Assembly: GCF_902364365.1 (NCBI RefSeq)
Contig: NZ_CABJDN010000004.1
Coordinates: 615,051 to 679,050, forward strand
DNA length: 64,000 nucleotides
Direction: 5' to 3'
Origin: Bacteroides intestinalis
Lineage (GTDB): Bacteria; Bacteroidota; Bacteroidia; Bacteroidales; Bacteroidaceae
The notes beneath the pieces were generated by a model. That model ran no database searches and had not been told where the DNA came from. It saw nothing but the letters and a program-made list of their open reading frames with translations. The position numbers were made by a program, and so were the translations under genes. Below are positions 46,523 to 55,314 of this stretch, one piece after another (within the stretch, counting starts at the first letter, position 1; each line of letters starts with the position of its first letter).

Positions 46523-47128
46523 ATGAAATTCAATCAAGAGAAATTTTTGCAAGATGCCTTCCGCTTGTTTATGTGCATGAATTATGAGAAAGCAAGTTTC
46601 ACAAAGTTAGCCCAAGTAACGGGAATGACGGGGGCAGGTATGTCTTACTATTATCCGAATAAAGAAGCTATATTCAAGGCTGTTGTGGATAAGTTCGTAT
46701 TACAAACACATAGTCCCGAAAATAAATTTAAAGTAACTGCAACCACACTGAAAGACTTTATAGTACAATATGTAGAAGGTATAGAGCAAACTATGAAAAA
46801 GCTGAGGGTATTTTGTGATGATAATCTGACTTTGCAGGAATGCTCACGCAATAACTATCATTTCTTGATACAAGCAAGCCGATATTATCCGGAGTTTGAT
46901 GCAAAAATCAATGAAATGTTTGAAAAGGAATATGATTTATGGCGACAGATTATTACAAATGCTAAAGAAACAGGAGAGATATATTCGGGTGTGGATGTTG
47001 AGAAGACTGCATCCATATTTCGGCAGATATATTGGGGATTGGCTTTTGAAATGTCTTTTACAGTGGGACTTGATACTCAAAAATTATTAGAAAACTTACA
47101 ATATACATACAGTCTGCTTGTTCGATGA
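46523..47128 (+). CDS. TetR/AcrR family transcriptional regulator
   Basis: 201 residues from MKFNQEKFLQDAFRLFMCMN; an earlier in-frame ATG would add 20 residues overlapping the promoter. The N-terminal helix-turn-helix reads YEKASFTKLAQVTGMTGAGM, then SYYYPNKEAIFKAVVDKF, standard for TetR. The ligand-binding C-terminus is diverged. A 40-bp perfect palindrome and a promoter for a lipoprotein and a surface-protein gene lie directly downstream, so these could be its targets. Confidence 0.93.
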   Translation: MKFNQEKFLQDAFRLFMCMNYEKASFTKLAQVTGMTGAGMSYYYPNKEAIFKAVVDKFVLQTHSPENKFKVTATTLKDFIVQYVEGIEQTMKKLRVFCDDNLTLQECSRNNYHFLIQASRYYPEFDAKINEMFEKEYDLWRQIITNAKETGEIYSGVDVEKTASIFRQIYWGLAFEMSFTVGLDTQKLLENLQYTYSLLVR

Positions 47129-47188
47129 GATTTCTTCTATTCAATACCTGCATTAAATAACCCTTTGATTTATATTTAGTATGTGGGA

Positions 47189-47228
47189 AAAAAAACTTTT
47201 TCTAATGATCATTAGAAAAAGTTTTTTT
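47189..47228. promoter_or_regulatory. 40-bp perfect palindrome between tetR and the DUF4377 gene
   Basis: Twenty bases read outward from the TGATCA centre match exactly on both sides (AAAAAAACTTTTTCTAATGA and its complement). It ends three bases before a TATATTTG -7 element and covers its -33 region. It ends in a T run, so it may also terminate tetR. A dual role as operator and terminator is possible; TetR proteins bind palindromes. Confidence 0.8.
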
Positions 47229-47230
47229 CA

Positions 47231-47238
47231 TATATTTG
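47231..47238 (+). promoter_or_regulatory. -7 element TATATTTG for the DUF4377 gene
   Basis: Exact TAnnTTTG match immediately downstream of the 40-bp palindrome; the predicted leader to ATG 47341 is about 95 nt. Confidence 0.62.
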
Positions 47239-47340
47239 CGATGCTATCAGACATTCAACCATTAGCTATTTTATAGAATGATTGCTAACGGGTGTTCATA
47301 TCTGAAAGGGAGCTATCATATCAACTAAATAAATAAAATT

Positions 47341-47712
47341 ATGAAACTAAGGGCGTCGTTTAAAGTTGTATTGTTTTTTTCTTTCTGCATGGTTTGTATG
47401 ACTTCATGCCTAAATGACGATGAAACTAAGGATAAGATTGAAAACATAAAAATGTATGTTTCTGCGGAAACAGGCGAGTATTTTCCTGTTTATGATCTCG
47501 ATATTAAAAAAGAAGGAATGAAGGTTAGAGAAAAGGAAAATATGGACTGGGCTGTTATTCCCTTTAGCGGAATAGATGGATTCGAATATGAGAAAGGATA
47601 TGAATATGTGCTTGAAGTAAAGAAAATAATATTGGCTAATCCGCCAATGGACGGCAGTAATCTTAAATACGAATTGATAAAAGTTGTTTCAAAGGATAGA
47701 CCGACACGTTAA
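47341..47712 (+). CDS. DUF4377 family lipoprotein
   Basis: 123 residues. Signal peptide with lipobox MTSC (Cys23). The mature part has MKVREKENMDWAVIPFSGID, then GFEYEKGYEYVLEVKKI, the pattern of DUF4377 domains found in Bacteroidetes cell-surface and META-like proteins. The function is unknown. It lies 68 bp upstream of the MG2-type protein gene. Confidence 0.85.
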   Translation: MKLRASFKVVLFFSFCMVCMTSCLNDDETKDKIENIKMYVSAETGEYFPVYDLDIKKEGMKVREKENMDWAVIPFSGIDGFEYEKGYEYVLEVKKIILANPPMDGSNLKYELIKVVSKDRPTR

Positions 47713-47779
47713 GGCTATTAGCAATATATAAGTCTAAAGTTATGTTTGTCGAATTTAAGTCAATGATAAGATTACAACC

Positions 47780-50092
47780 ATGAAAAGAATATATCATCTT
47801 TTTTTAGTATTGCTCATTCTTTGTTGTACACAGATTTTGTTTGCCCAAAGTAATGTAGATATGCTGTTCACGTCTGTAAGCGAAGGGTTGGCGGGGTATC
47901 CGTCGGAACTTGTGTACCTGCAAACAAACAAGGGTATCTATGAAACAGGGGAAGATTTGTGGTTCAAAGCCTACGGGCTGGATGCGCAGTCTTTCGGATT
48001 GTCTGACCGCAGCAAAACGCTGTACCTGCAAATGATGGACGCTAAAGACAGTGTGGTATGGCGGGAGAAATATCCTATCGAGAACGGGATTGCGGACGGT
48101 CACGTGTACATGGATGAAAAGCTGGTGGAAGGGAATTTTTCTCTGGAAGCATATACTCGGCACTCGTTTTTCAATGACACGACGGAAATGCTGGTGGCAC
48201 GAAATATCAAGGTGGTTAAGAATATCGCCCATGACAGCGGACAAGCGGAGAAAAGAAAAAAGAGGGAATTGAAATTCGACCTTTTTCCCGAAGGTGGAAA
48301 TTTGGTTGCCGGGTTACCTTCCCGTTTGGCTTTTAAGGCAACGGACGGCAACGGTTATCCGGTAGATGTGGAAGGAACGTTGTATATAGATGAAAATCCT
48401 GCCACAACGTTCAAAAGCAGCCATGACGGGATGGGGTTCTTATCTTTTACTCCTTCCGTCGGCAGGAATTACCGGATAGAACTGAAAGATGGAAAGAGTT
48501 ACTCTCTACCAGAGATTTATTCACAAGGTATGTCATTCCAGTTATTGAAGCACAATAAGGAATGGATGGAGTTTGTGATTTCCCAAACAGAAGGGGTGCC
48601 TGAACAGGACGTTTATCTGTTGGGGCAAATGCGGGGAGTAGTCTGCTGCGTGGCAAAAGGGAAGTTGAAGAATAGCCTGAGAATAAAGATTCCTGCAATG
48701 GAATTTCCATATCAGGGGATTGCGGAATTTACATTGTTTGACGGTACAATGCAACCCATAGCGGAACGTTTGGTATATGTTCACCCGGAAAAGAGACTGA
48801 ATATCAGTATCGAACTGGACAAGGACAATTATGTACTTCGTGAAAAGGCTACGTTGAAAATAAAGGTGACGGATGATGGTGGTAAGCCGATACAGGCAAA
48901 TCTGGGTATCAGCGTATTCGACAAAATATATGTGAATCCGGCTGATCCTGCAAATATCCTTACACATTGCTATCTTACCTCCCAGATACGGGGGATTATC
49001 CATAATCCGGCTTATTATTTCAATGAAGAGAATAAAGACCGGATGGAAGCAATGGATTTATTGCTGTTGACACAAGGTTGGAGGCGGTATGTGTGGAGGT
49101 TTGGACGTTCACCATATCATGGCGGGATATTCCTGACGGATGAAATATCGGGTACTCAAACGGTAAAAAGCAAGAAGAAAAGCAAGGAAACACAAAGCAC
49201 GGAGCAACTGATTCAGGTGTCGGGTGCGGAAGGAAAATCGGCGTTTGTCTGGGCTGATTCAACGGGATGCTTCAAAGTCGGTACAAATATGATGAAGGAG
49301 ATTCGAGGGGGATATGTGTATCTGAAACCGATGTTATCAAAAGAGTTTAAACCGAAACTGGAAATAATAGATTATTTTCCGCTGATAGATAGTATCAGAA
49401 AAAACAAGCCGTCCTGTTATCCGATCATGGATTTATCGCAAGTATTAAAGCAGCAGGTTCTTGATATGCCGGTGGTGAGCAATGACAGCACAATCCTACT
49501 GGATGAAGTGGTTGTTACCCGAAAAGCTCGCAAACCGTTCCGTGATAAGTTCATGGGGAGGTTGGATAGTTTGGCACAAGCAAATTTAGGAAGTGCTTAT
49601 GTCTGTGGGTGTGGTTATTTGCAGAACTACAAACCGGGATATGATGCCCATCCTTACTGGAAGCCGTGCAGCATTTCCGCTGATAAAAGAAGCAAGCCGA
49701 TTGAGGGGGAAAAATATTATATAGTTAAATTTAAGCATTTAGGTGGTAACGCTTTTTCTGTTGAAGATGAACAATTAGTTACTTATCATGGTGAAACCTA
49801 TTCGGAAGAAGAGTTATTGCACATGAATAACCTTTACCGCACCAAAGGTTATTATGCTGCCCGTGAGTTCTACCAGCCGGATGAAATAGATATGCAGCTA
49901 TCTACGCCGGATGCTCGGAATACTCTACTGTGGCAACCTTCTATTGATACTGACGAGAAAGGCGAAGCGACTATTTCATTCTATTGCTCGGATATTAATA
50001 CCGAGTTCATAGGTGTAGTGGAAGGAACGGACGGAGCGGGATTGCTTGGAACAGGAAAGTGTAAGTTTAGGGTGGTTAGGAATACTAATTAA
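47780..50092 (+). CDS. Secreted MG2 (alpha-2-macroglobulin-like) domain protein
   Basis: 770 residues with a signal peptide (MKRIYHLFLVLLILCCTQIL, then FAQ). Right after it comes ELVYLQTNKGIYETGEDLWF, the MG2-type strand pattern (residues 42-61), followed by several beta-sandwich repeats and, near residue 585, LLDEVVVTRKARKP, a segment similar to the TonB-dependent receptor plug border. It is not a full receptor. Function unknown; probably periplasmic or outer-membrane associated. It may be controlled with the DUF4377 lipoprotein gene by the upstream TetR. Confidence 0.8.
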   Translation: MKRIYHLFLVLLILCCTQILFAQSNVDMLFTSVSEGLAGYPSELVYLQTNKGIYETGEDLWFKAYGLDAQSFGLSDRSKTLYLQMMDAKDSVVWREKYPIENGIADGHVYMDEKLVEGNFSLEAYTRHSFFNDTTEMLVARNIKVVKNIAHDSGQAEKRKKRELKFDLFPEGGNLVAGLPSRLAFKATDGNGYPVDVEGTLYIDENPATTFKSSHDGMGFLSFTPSVGRNYRIELKDGKSYSLPEIYSQGMSFQLLKHNKEWMEFVISQTEGVPEQDVYLLGQMRGVVCCVAKGKLKNSLRIKIPAMEFPYQGIAEFTLFDGTMQPIAERLVYVHPEKRLNISIELDKDNYVLREKATLKIKVTDDGGKPIQANLGISVFDKIYVNPADPANILTHCYLTSQIRGIIHNPAYYFNEENKDRMEAMDLLLLTQGWRRYVWRFGRSPYHGGIFLTDEISGTQTVKSKKKSKETQSTEQLIQVSGAEGKSAFVWADSTGCFKVGTNMMKEIRGGYVYLKPMLSKEFKPKLEIIDYFPLIDSIRKNKPSCYPIMDLSQVLKQQVLDMPVVSNDSTILLDEVVVTRKARKPFRDKFMGRLDSLAQANLGSAYVCGCGYLQNYKPGYDAHPYWKPCSISADKRSKPIEGEKYYIVKFKHLGGNAFSVEDEQLVTYHGETYSEEELLHMNNLYRTKGYYAAREFYQPDEIDMQLSTPDARNTLLWQPSIDTDEKGEATISFYCSDINTEFIGVVEGTDGAGLLGTGKCKFRVVRNTN

Positions 50093-50255
50093 GAGTAACA
50101 GGGTTATACAACCATCCAATCCCTTTTTTATAGAAGATGTAGAACCATCAAAACAACTTTTGTATGGGGTAACGTAGTTTAAGAAAGTATTTGTACGATA
50201 TTCCGAAGAATATGCGCAGTTTTATTGATGATTTTGTGGGAGAACATAAAGCTAT

Positions 50256-50305
50256 AAAAGAATAACAGAATCATTTAGTTTTTTAAATGATTCTGTTATT
50301 CTTTT
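50256..50305. terminator. Bidirectional terminator between convergent genes
   Basis: A perfect 21-bp stem (50256-50276 with 50285-50305), rich in A/T ends, with loop AGTTTTTT. Flanked by A and T runs on both strands, it fits termination of both the MG2 gene and the OmpA gene. The rest of 50093-50255 shows nothing I can support as a gene. Confidence 0.9.
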
Positions 50306-50323
50306 AATTATATATCAATGTCC

Positions 50324-51223
50324 TTATTCTCCTTCTTTTTCTCCTTCAGCTTCCGGAGCCTTATCTATCAACTCCAGGAACTGGTCGAGTCGAGGTGTAA
50401 CAATGATTTGTGTACGGCGGTTGCGCTGTTTACCCAGTTCAGAATCATTGTCTGTGATAGGATTGTACTCACCACGTCCGGCAGCAGAAAGCCGTTTAGG
50501 GTCAACACCATATTTATTCTGCAATTCTTGTACTACAGATGAGGCACGCAGGGCACTCAAATCCCAGTTATTGCGGATATTGGTACGTGAGATGGGTACG
50601 TTGTCCGTATTACCCTCTACCAGTACTTCGTAATCTTTGTAGTCGGTGATAATCTTGGCAATCTTGCTCAACGTTTCGCCGGCGCGTTCGTTGATTTCGT
50701 AACTGCCGCTCTTGTAGAGCATATTGTCTGCTAAAGAGATGTAAACCACACCTTTCAGTACTTTCACATCTACTTCTTTCAATTCCTCGCGGCTCAGGGA
50801 GCGGGTCAGATTGTTGGTTAGCATAACGTTCAGTGAGTCCGATTTACTCTTGGCATCCACTAATTGCTTGATGTAGCGGTTGGAGGCATTGATTTCATCT
50901 ACCAGTTTGGAAATGTTGATATTCCCTTGCGAGTTCTGCTGGAGGCTCTTGTCAAGCGATCCTTGCAGGGTAGCGTAACTGTTACGCAATTCCTGATTAT
51001 TTTTTCGGGCTTCGCTTAGGCGATCCTCCAAACTTTTAGATTGTGTGCGGTATTCGGCAAGCTGGATTTGTGCGTCCTGATATGACTTGTCGAGAGCAGA
51101 CTTTTCGTCTTTCAGTTTGTTATAATCTGTTTGAAGATTCACAAATTCCTTCTTGGTCACACATCCCGTCAGGAATAGAGTTGCGACCAACAGAAAGGAT
51201 GCAGCTAATTTTGTACGTTTCAT
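50324..51223 (-). CDS. OmpA-family lipoprotein
   Basis: 299 residues. Lipobox Cys21 (LTGC). A long coiled coil (about residues 30-125, heptad Leu/Ala and many charged residues) precedes an OmpA C-terminal peptidoglycan-binding domain: YEVLVEGNTDNVPI, NNWDLSALRASSVV, GRGEYNPI, then KQRNRRTQIIV. It anchors the outer membrane to the peptidoglycan. Own promoter at 51255-51262; convergent with the MG2 gene. Confidence 0.93.
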   Translation of the reverse strand: MKRTKLAASFLLVATLFLTGCVTKKEFVNLQTDYNKLKDEKSALDKSYQDAQIQLAEYRTQSKSLEDRLSEARKNNQELRNSYATLQGSLDKSLQQNSQGNINISKLVDEINASNRYIKQLVDAKSKSDSLNVMLTNNLTRSLSREELKEVDVKVLKGVVYISLADNMLYKSGSYEINERAGETLSKIAKIITDYKDYEVLVEGNTDNVPISRTNIRNNWDLSALRASSVVQELQNKYGVDPKRLSAAGRGEYNPITDNDSELGKQRNRRTQIIVTPRLDQFLELIDKAPEAEGEKEGE

Positions 51224-51254
51224 AAATCTTTCTTTATTAAATGTTTACTAGGCG

Positions 51255-51262
51255 CAAAGATA
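51255..51262 (-). promoter_or_regulatory. -7 element TATCTTTG for the OmpA lipoprotein gene
   Basis: Exact TAnnTTTG match on the minus strand, 32 bp upstream of the start. The upstream gene's terminator (51268-51298) occupies the place of the -33 element. Confidence 0.6.
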
Positions 51263-51267
51263 AGAAA

Positions 51268-51298
51268 ATCCCCGTACTCCGGTTGCGGAGACGGGGAT
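51268..51298 (-). terminator. Terminator of metY
   Basis: ATCCCCGT (51268-51275) pairs with ACGGGGAT (51291-51298), with an inner CTCC/GGAG pair; on the minus strand the hairpin is followed by TTTCTTA. It lies 32 bp after the metY stop. Confidence 0.82.
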
Positions 51299-51329
51299 AT
51301 ATTATTTGTTTTATAGGTACTTTATGAAA

Positions 51330-52610
51330 TTATGCGTTCAGAGCCTGCTCAATATCTGCAATGATATCATCTACGTTTTCAATACCTACCGATAAACGGA
51401 TCAGGTCGGGACGTACTCCGGCTTCCAGTAACTGCTCATCCGATAACTGACGATGGGTATGGCTGGCAGGGTGCAGTACACAGGTACGCGCATCGGCAAC
51501 GTGTGTTACGATAGCAACCAATTGCAGTGAGTCCATAAACTTGATGGAAACCTCGCGACCACCTTTCAATCCGAAGGAGATAACACCACATGAACCGTTC
51601 GGCATATACTTCTGTGCCAATTCATAGTATTTATTGTCCGGAAGACCACAATAGTTCACCCAAGCCACTTTATCATTTTTAGAAAGATATTCGGCAACTG
51701 CCTGTGCATTTTTGCAGTGTTGCGGCATACGCAGGTGCAGAGTTTCCAGACCGAGATTCAGCAGGAAGGAGTTCTGCGGAGACTGGATGCTGCCGAGGTC
51801 ACGCATCAACTGGGCAGTAGCCTTAGTGATATAAGCCATCTTGCCGAAAGCTTTTGTATAAGTCAGTCCATGGTATGACTCATCCGGTGTACACAATCCG
51901 GGGAATTTATCAGCGTGTGCATCCCAGTCGAACTTACCGCTGTCTACAATACAACCGCCTACGCTGGTGGCATGGCCGTCCATATATTTAGTAGTAGAAT
52001 GTACTACGATATCAGCACCCCATTCAAACGGGCGGCAGTTGATAGGAGTCGGGAAGGTGTTGTCTACAATCAAAGGTACACCATGACTATGGGCAATGCG
52101 GGCAAATTTTTCAATGTCCAATACTTCCAGTGACGGGTTGGAAATGGTTTCACCGAACAATGCTTTCGTATTCGGGCGGAAAGCTGCGGAGATTTCTTCT
52201 TCGCTGGCATCCGGACTAACAAAAGTAACTTCAATACCCAATTTCTTCATAGTCACCCCGAAGAGATTGAATGTACCGCCATAGATAGCGGACGAACAAA
52301 CGAAGTGATCGCCTGCCTGGCAGATATTAAATATAGCATAGAAATTGGCAGCTTGTCCGCTGGATGTCAGCATACCGGCAACACCGCCTTCAAGAGCAGC
52401 TATCTTGGCGGCAACAGCGTCGTTGGTAGGGTTTTGCAGGCGAGTATAGAAATAACCGCTCTCTTCAAGATCGAAAAGGCGTGCCATTTGCTCGCTGGTT
52501 TCATATTTGAAAGTGGTGCTTTGATAAATGGGGAGTACACGGGGCTCGCCCTTCTTAGGAGTCCATCCTGCCTGTACGCAGAGGGTTTCCGGTTTAAATT
52601 GCTTTGCCAT
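51330..52610 (-). CDS. metY: O-acetylhomoserine sulfhydrylase
   Basis: 426 residues, Cys/Met-metabolism PLP enzyme. Blocks: YTRLQNPTNDAVAAKIAALE, LTSSGQAANFYAIFN, VDNTFPTPINCRPFEWGADI, then VVHSTTKYMDGHATSVGG (PLP lysine after STT), and the C-terminal HPASHTHRQLSDEQL, LIRLSVGIEN. It makes homocysteine from O-acetylhomoserine and sulfide. Divergent from the amidase gene. Confidence 0.95.
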   Translation of the reverse strand: MAKQFKPETLCVQAGWTPKKGEPRVLPIYQSTTFKYETSEQMARLFDLEESGYFYTRLQNPTNDAVAAKIAALEGGVAGMLTSSGQAANFYAIFNICQAGDHFVCSSAIYGGTFNLFGVTMKKLGIEVTFVSPDASEEEISAAFRPNTKALFGETISNPSLEVLDIEKFARIAHSHGVPLIVDNTFPTPINCRPFEWGADIVVHSTTKYMDGHATSVGGCIVDSGKFDWDAHADKFPGLCTPDESYHGLTYTKAFGKMAYITKATAQLMRDLGSIQSPQNSFLLNLGLETLHLRMPQHCKNAQAVAEYLSKNDKVAWVNYCGLPDNKYYELAQKYMPNGSCGVISFGLKGGREVSIKFMDSLQLVAIVTHVADARTCVLHPASHTHRQLSDEQLLEAGVRPDLIRLSVGIENVDDIIADIEQALNA

Positions 52611-52659
52611 AATGCTATTTGTTTTTATAGTTTTTTATCAATTAACGCATTTGTGGACG

Positions 52660-52667
52660 CAAAAGTA
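52660..52667 (-). promoter_or_regulatory. -7 element TACTTTTG for metY
   Basis: Exact TAnnTTTG match on the minus strand, 49 bp upstream of the metY start. It lies only 13 bp from the divergent amidase -7 element, so both promoters share one short region. Confidence 0.62.
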
Positions 52668-52680
52668 GGGAAAATAATTG

Positions 52681-52688
52681 TATTTTTG
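52681..52688 (+). promoter_or_regulatory. -7 element TATTTTTG for the amidase gene
   Basis: Exact TAnnTTTG match only 8 bp before ATG 52697. The transcript would start a few bases before the ATG, so the mRNA would be nearly leaderless, unless the second in-frame ATG (52712) is used. Confidence 0.55.
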
Positions 52689-52696
52689 TCCGCAAG

Positions 52697-53773
52697 ATGA
52701 ATAAATGGAAAATGAAACAGTTATTTTGCTTTCTTATTTTGCTTTTTTGCATGTCATTCTCTTACGAAGCGTTGGCCCAGGAAGAGCGGGCTACGCCGAA
52801 AAGCGGTGAGGGAATATCTGGTTTTCTACAGCGTAACGGGCGTACCGGAAAAGCGTACTATCAGGAGTTCCTGGAACTGAATAAGAAACAATTGCGAGGT
52901 AAAGAAGAATTGCGGCTGGGAGTGAAATATTTGCTTCCACCTCTGAAAAAGGGGAGTGGCAATACGGCTGCTTCATCCAATTCTTCTGCTTCAAACTCAT
53001 CTGCTTCTAATTTTTCTGCCCGTTCCGGCAACAAAACAATTCGTGAACCTCTTTTCGGGAAAAGCCTTGCTGAAGTTAAAGTGACGGGAAACCGTCTTCA
53101 AGGTGCGTGTTTCTACGTGGTGAGCGGGCATGGTGGTCCCGATCCCGGTGCCATTGGCAGGATAGGAAGCGTGGAGCTGCATGAGGATGAATATGCTTAT
53201 GATGTCGCTCTCCGTCTTGCCCGGAATCTGATGGAGGAAGGCGCTAAGGTTTATATTATTATTCAGGATGCCAAAGACGGTATTCGTGACGATCAATACC
53301 TTAATAACAGTAAACGCGAAACTTGTATGGGTGATCCTATTCCTCTGAATCAGGTTGCCCGCCTTCGCCAGCGCTGTGAGAAAATAAATGGACTCTATCA
53401 GAAAGACCGCAAGAGTTATACGTATTGCCGTTCCATCTTCTTGCATGTGGATAGCCGTAGTAAGAGTCACCAGACGGATGTATTCTTCTATCATGCTCCC
53501 AAAAGTGTGAATGGTAAACGGTTGGCAACTACAATGAAGAATACTTTCGAATCTAAATACGACCGCCACCAACCTAACCGCGGCTTTTCGGGAACTGTCA
53601 GCGCACGCAATTTGTATGTGCTGGCCAATTCCAGTCCTGCCGGAGTGTTTGTAGAGTTGGGCAATATTCAGAATACTTTCGACCAACGCCGGTTTGTTAT
53701 GAGTTCCAATCGTCAGGCGTTAGCGAAGTGGATGATGGAAGGTTTCATCACTGATTATAAGAAGAGCAAATAA
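52697..53773 (+). CDS. N-acetylmuramoyl-L-alanine amidase (Amidase_3)
   Basis: 358 residues. Signal peptide (MKQLFCFLILLFCMSFSYEA after a five-residue extension), a short N-terminal region (GYLQ-like FLQRNGRTGKAYYQEFLELN), a Ser/Asn/Ala-rich linker (about residues 93-113) and an Amidase_3 domain. Zinc ligands are visible in VVSGHGGPDPG (His), ELHEDEYAYDV (Glu) and FLHVDSR (His), with the catalytic Glu in VFVELGNIQN. It cleaves peptide stems from glycan strands in the periplasm. Confidence 0.93.
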   Translation: MNKWKMKQLFCFLILLFCMSFSYEALAQEERATPKSGEGISGFLQRNGRTGKAYYQEFLELNKKQLRGKEELRLGVKYLLPPLKKGSGNTAASSNSSASNSSASNFSARSGNKTIREPLFGKSLAEVKVTGNRLQGACFYVVSGHGGPDPGAIGRIGSVELHEDEYAYDVALRLARNLMEEGAKVYIIIQDAKDGIRDDQYLNNSKRETCMGDPIPLNQVARLRQRCEKINGLYQKDRKSYTYCRSIFLHVDSRSKSHQTDVFFYHAPKSVNGKRLATTMKNTFESKYDRHQPNRGFSGTVSARNLYVLANSSPAGVFVELGNIQNTFDQRRFVMSSNRQALAKWMMEGFITDYKKSK

Positions 53774-53914
53774 ATACTTGTCAGCGAAATCAATACGTCT
53801 ATTCTCATCTTTTTTCTCTCTTACTGACCCAAAAGACAATTTTTTTGTTATTACAGCAACGCCATTCTATTTGTCTGGCTTAACTGAATTAACTATTTGT
53901 AAAATGAAATTGTT

Positions 53915-54769
53915 ATGGGAAAGAATTTATTAATTCTGGGCGCATTTGTAAGCGTCCTGATGCTTGCCTCATGTACAGGCGGCAGGAAAGAAACGGTGAC
54001 TTATACCCCTGAAGAAATAGCAGATGCAGGGCAGGTGATGAAATACTACGACGCCTCATTGGCTCTGTTGAAAAATGTGGTAAAGGAGAGGGATGTAAAT
54101 GCGGTGTTGGGGTATATGGAACAAAAGACGGAAGTACCCATGTTTTCATACATCATGTCTCCCGTCATTTCGAAAAAAGATTCTGCGGAGGTGATGCTAC
54201 CGGGTGAATGCTTCGGTGAAGATGTAAGACAGAACCTGATACAGAATTATGCGGAGCTTTTTCAGTCGAGAAATCAGTTCTATGCTAATTTCAATAAATA
54301 CTTGTCTCTTCTGAAAGAAAAAAAGACCGAAGGGATGGCAGACTTGCTGAATAATAACTATGAATTGAGCGTGGAAATGTCTGAATATAAGCAGAATATA
54401 TTTGATATATTGAGCCCGATTGTTTCAAATGCCCAGCGGGTTCTTCTGGCAGAAAATCCTGTGAAAGAGCAGATCATTGCAATGAAAAGCATGAGTACGA
54501 CTATGCAGAGCATCATCAATTTGTATGCCCGTAAGCATGTTGAAGATAAATCCCGCCTGGATTTAAAGATTATGGAATTGCGACTTCAACTGGATGCGGC
54601 AGAGAAACTACCGGTAGTAAAAGGACATGAGGAAGAATCAGAGAAATTCAAGGATTTCCTGTCTAAAACAGAAGGATTTCTGAAAATAGTACAAGATGCC
54701 CGTCAGAAGAACTCATATGCTGATGAGGACTTTGAGGAGATCAGTAGCTACGGATTAGGCATTATATAA
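53915..54769 (+). CDS. DUF3829-like lipoprotein
   Basis: 284 residues, lipobox Cys20 (LASC). The mature protein is mainly helical (PEEIADAGQVMKYYDASLAL, then QNLIQNYAELFQSRNQFYAN), resembling Bacteroides DUF3829 lipoproteins by overall pattern; I could not align it. Function unknown. Its 3' end overlaps the convergent DUF2867 gene by 8 bp. Confidence 0.75.
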   Translation: MGKNLLILGAFVSVLMLASCTGGRKETVTYTPEEIADAGQVMKYYDASLALLKNVVKERDVNAVLGYMEQKTEVPMFSYIMSPVISKKDSAEVMLPGECFGEDVRQNLIQNYAELFQSRNQFYANFNKYLSLLKEKKTEGMADLLNNNYELSVEMSEYKQNIFDILSPIVSNAQRVLLAENPVKEQIIAMKSMSTTMQSIINLYARKHVEDKSRLDLKIMELRLQLDAAEKLPVVKGHEEESEKFKDFLSKTEGFLKIVQDARQKNSYADEDFEEISSYGLGII

Positions 54770-55184
54770 GTTCTTTCGCTACACGTGGCACAATCATTTT
54801 ATGGAAAGGCTTAATAAAGAAGAAATAAGCCTTTCCTAATGCATTGTGATATTGAACCACGGTTGTTATATCTATCAGGTTGTTTCCTATCTTGGCAATG
54901 GAGACATAAAACAATAAGTGCTTATCATCTTTCTTCATGATAGCCTCATTTTCTGTATCTTCTATTATACAATCTTCTGTTTTCAACACTTTTCCGGTTT
55001 CAAGCCCCAAAGGTTTTACCAGAATATTCCTGACTTTCATTAACAAACTGAGCCACGCCGGGGAGTGATTGAATATTTTTTTGATCAGTTCTTTGGGAAT
55101 TATCTGTTCTGCAGGCTTTTGGGCTTTCACAATGAATGTATCATGATAATCTGCCGGAAGATATTTGTCGATAAGTCTTTCCAT
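54762..55184 (-). CDS. DUF2867 family protein
   Basis: 140 residues, no signal peptide. The sequence (MERLIDKYLPADYHDTFIVK, then IDITTVVQYHNALGKAYFFF and the IKPFHKMIVPR end) matches the DUF2867 SRPBCC-like pattern. These are often encoded near NAD-dependent epimerases, but none is nearby. The stop lies inside the end of the convergent lipoprotein gene. Function unknown. Confidence 0.8.
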   Translation of the reverse strand: MERLIDKYLPADYHDTFIVKAQKPAEQIIPKELIKKIFNHSPAWLSLLMKVRNILVKPLGLETGKVLKTEDCIIEDTENEAIMKKDDKHLLFYVSIAKIGNNLIDITTVVQYHNALGKAYFFFIKPFHKMIVPRVAKELI

Positions 55185-55221
55185 ATCTTTGAATAAAGTT
55201 GGGTTAGTTAAATGTCCTGTA

Positions 55222-55229
55222 CAAAGATA
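55222..55229 (-). promoter_or_regulatory. -7 element TATCTTTG for the DUF2867 gene
   Basis: Exact TAnnTTTG match on the minus strand, 37 bp upstream of the start codon. Confidence 0.6.
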
Positions 55230-55283
55230 GTGTTTCCGGATGGAATAATGGGAATGTCTTAATCATCATTTCCAGAAATTTGA

Positions 55284-55291
55284 TATCTTTG
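55284..55291 (+). promoter_or_regulatory. -7 element TATCTTTG for the GNAT gene
   Basis: Exact TAnnTTTG match 23 bp upstream of ATG 55315, divergent from the DUF2867 promoter 54 bp away. Confidence 0.6.
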
Positions 55292-55314
55292 TTGCGAACA
55301 GTAACTTAACTATT

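Noticed and set aside
50175..50269. Open stretch ending in a helical peptide before the bidirectional terminator
   Set aside because: Too short and unrecognised; could be the end of a lost gene, but nothing supports it.
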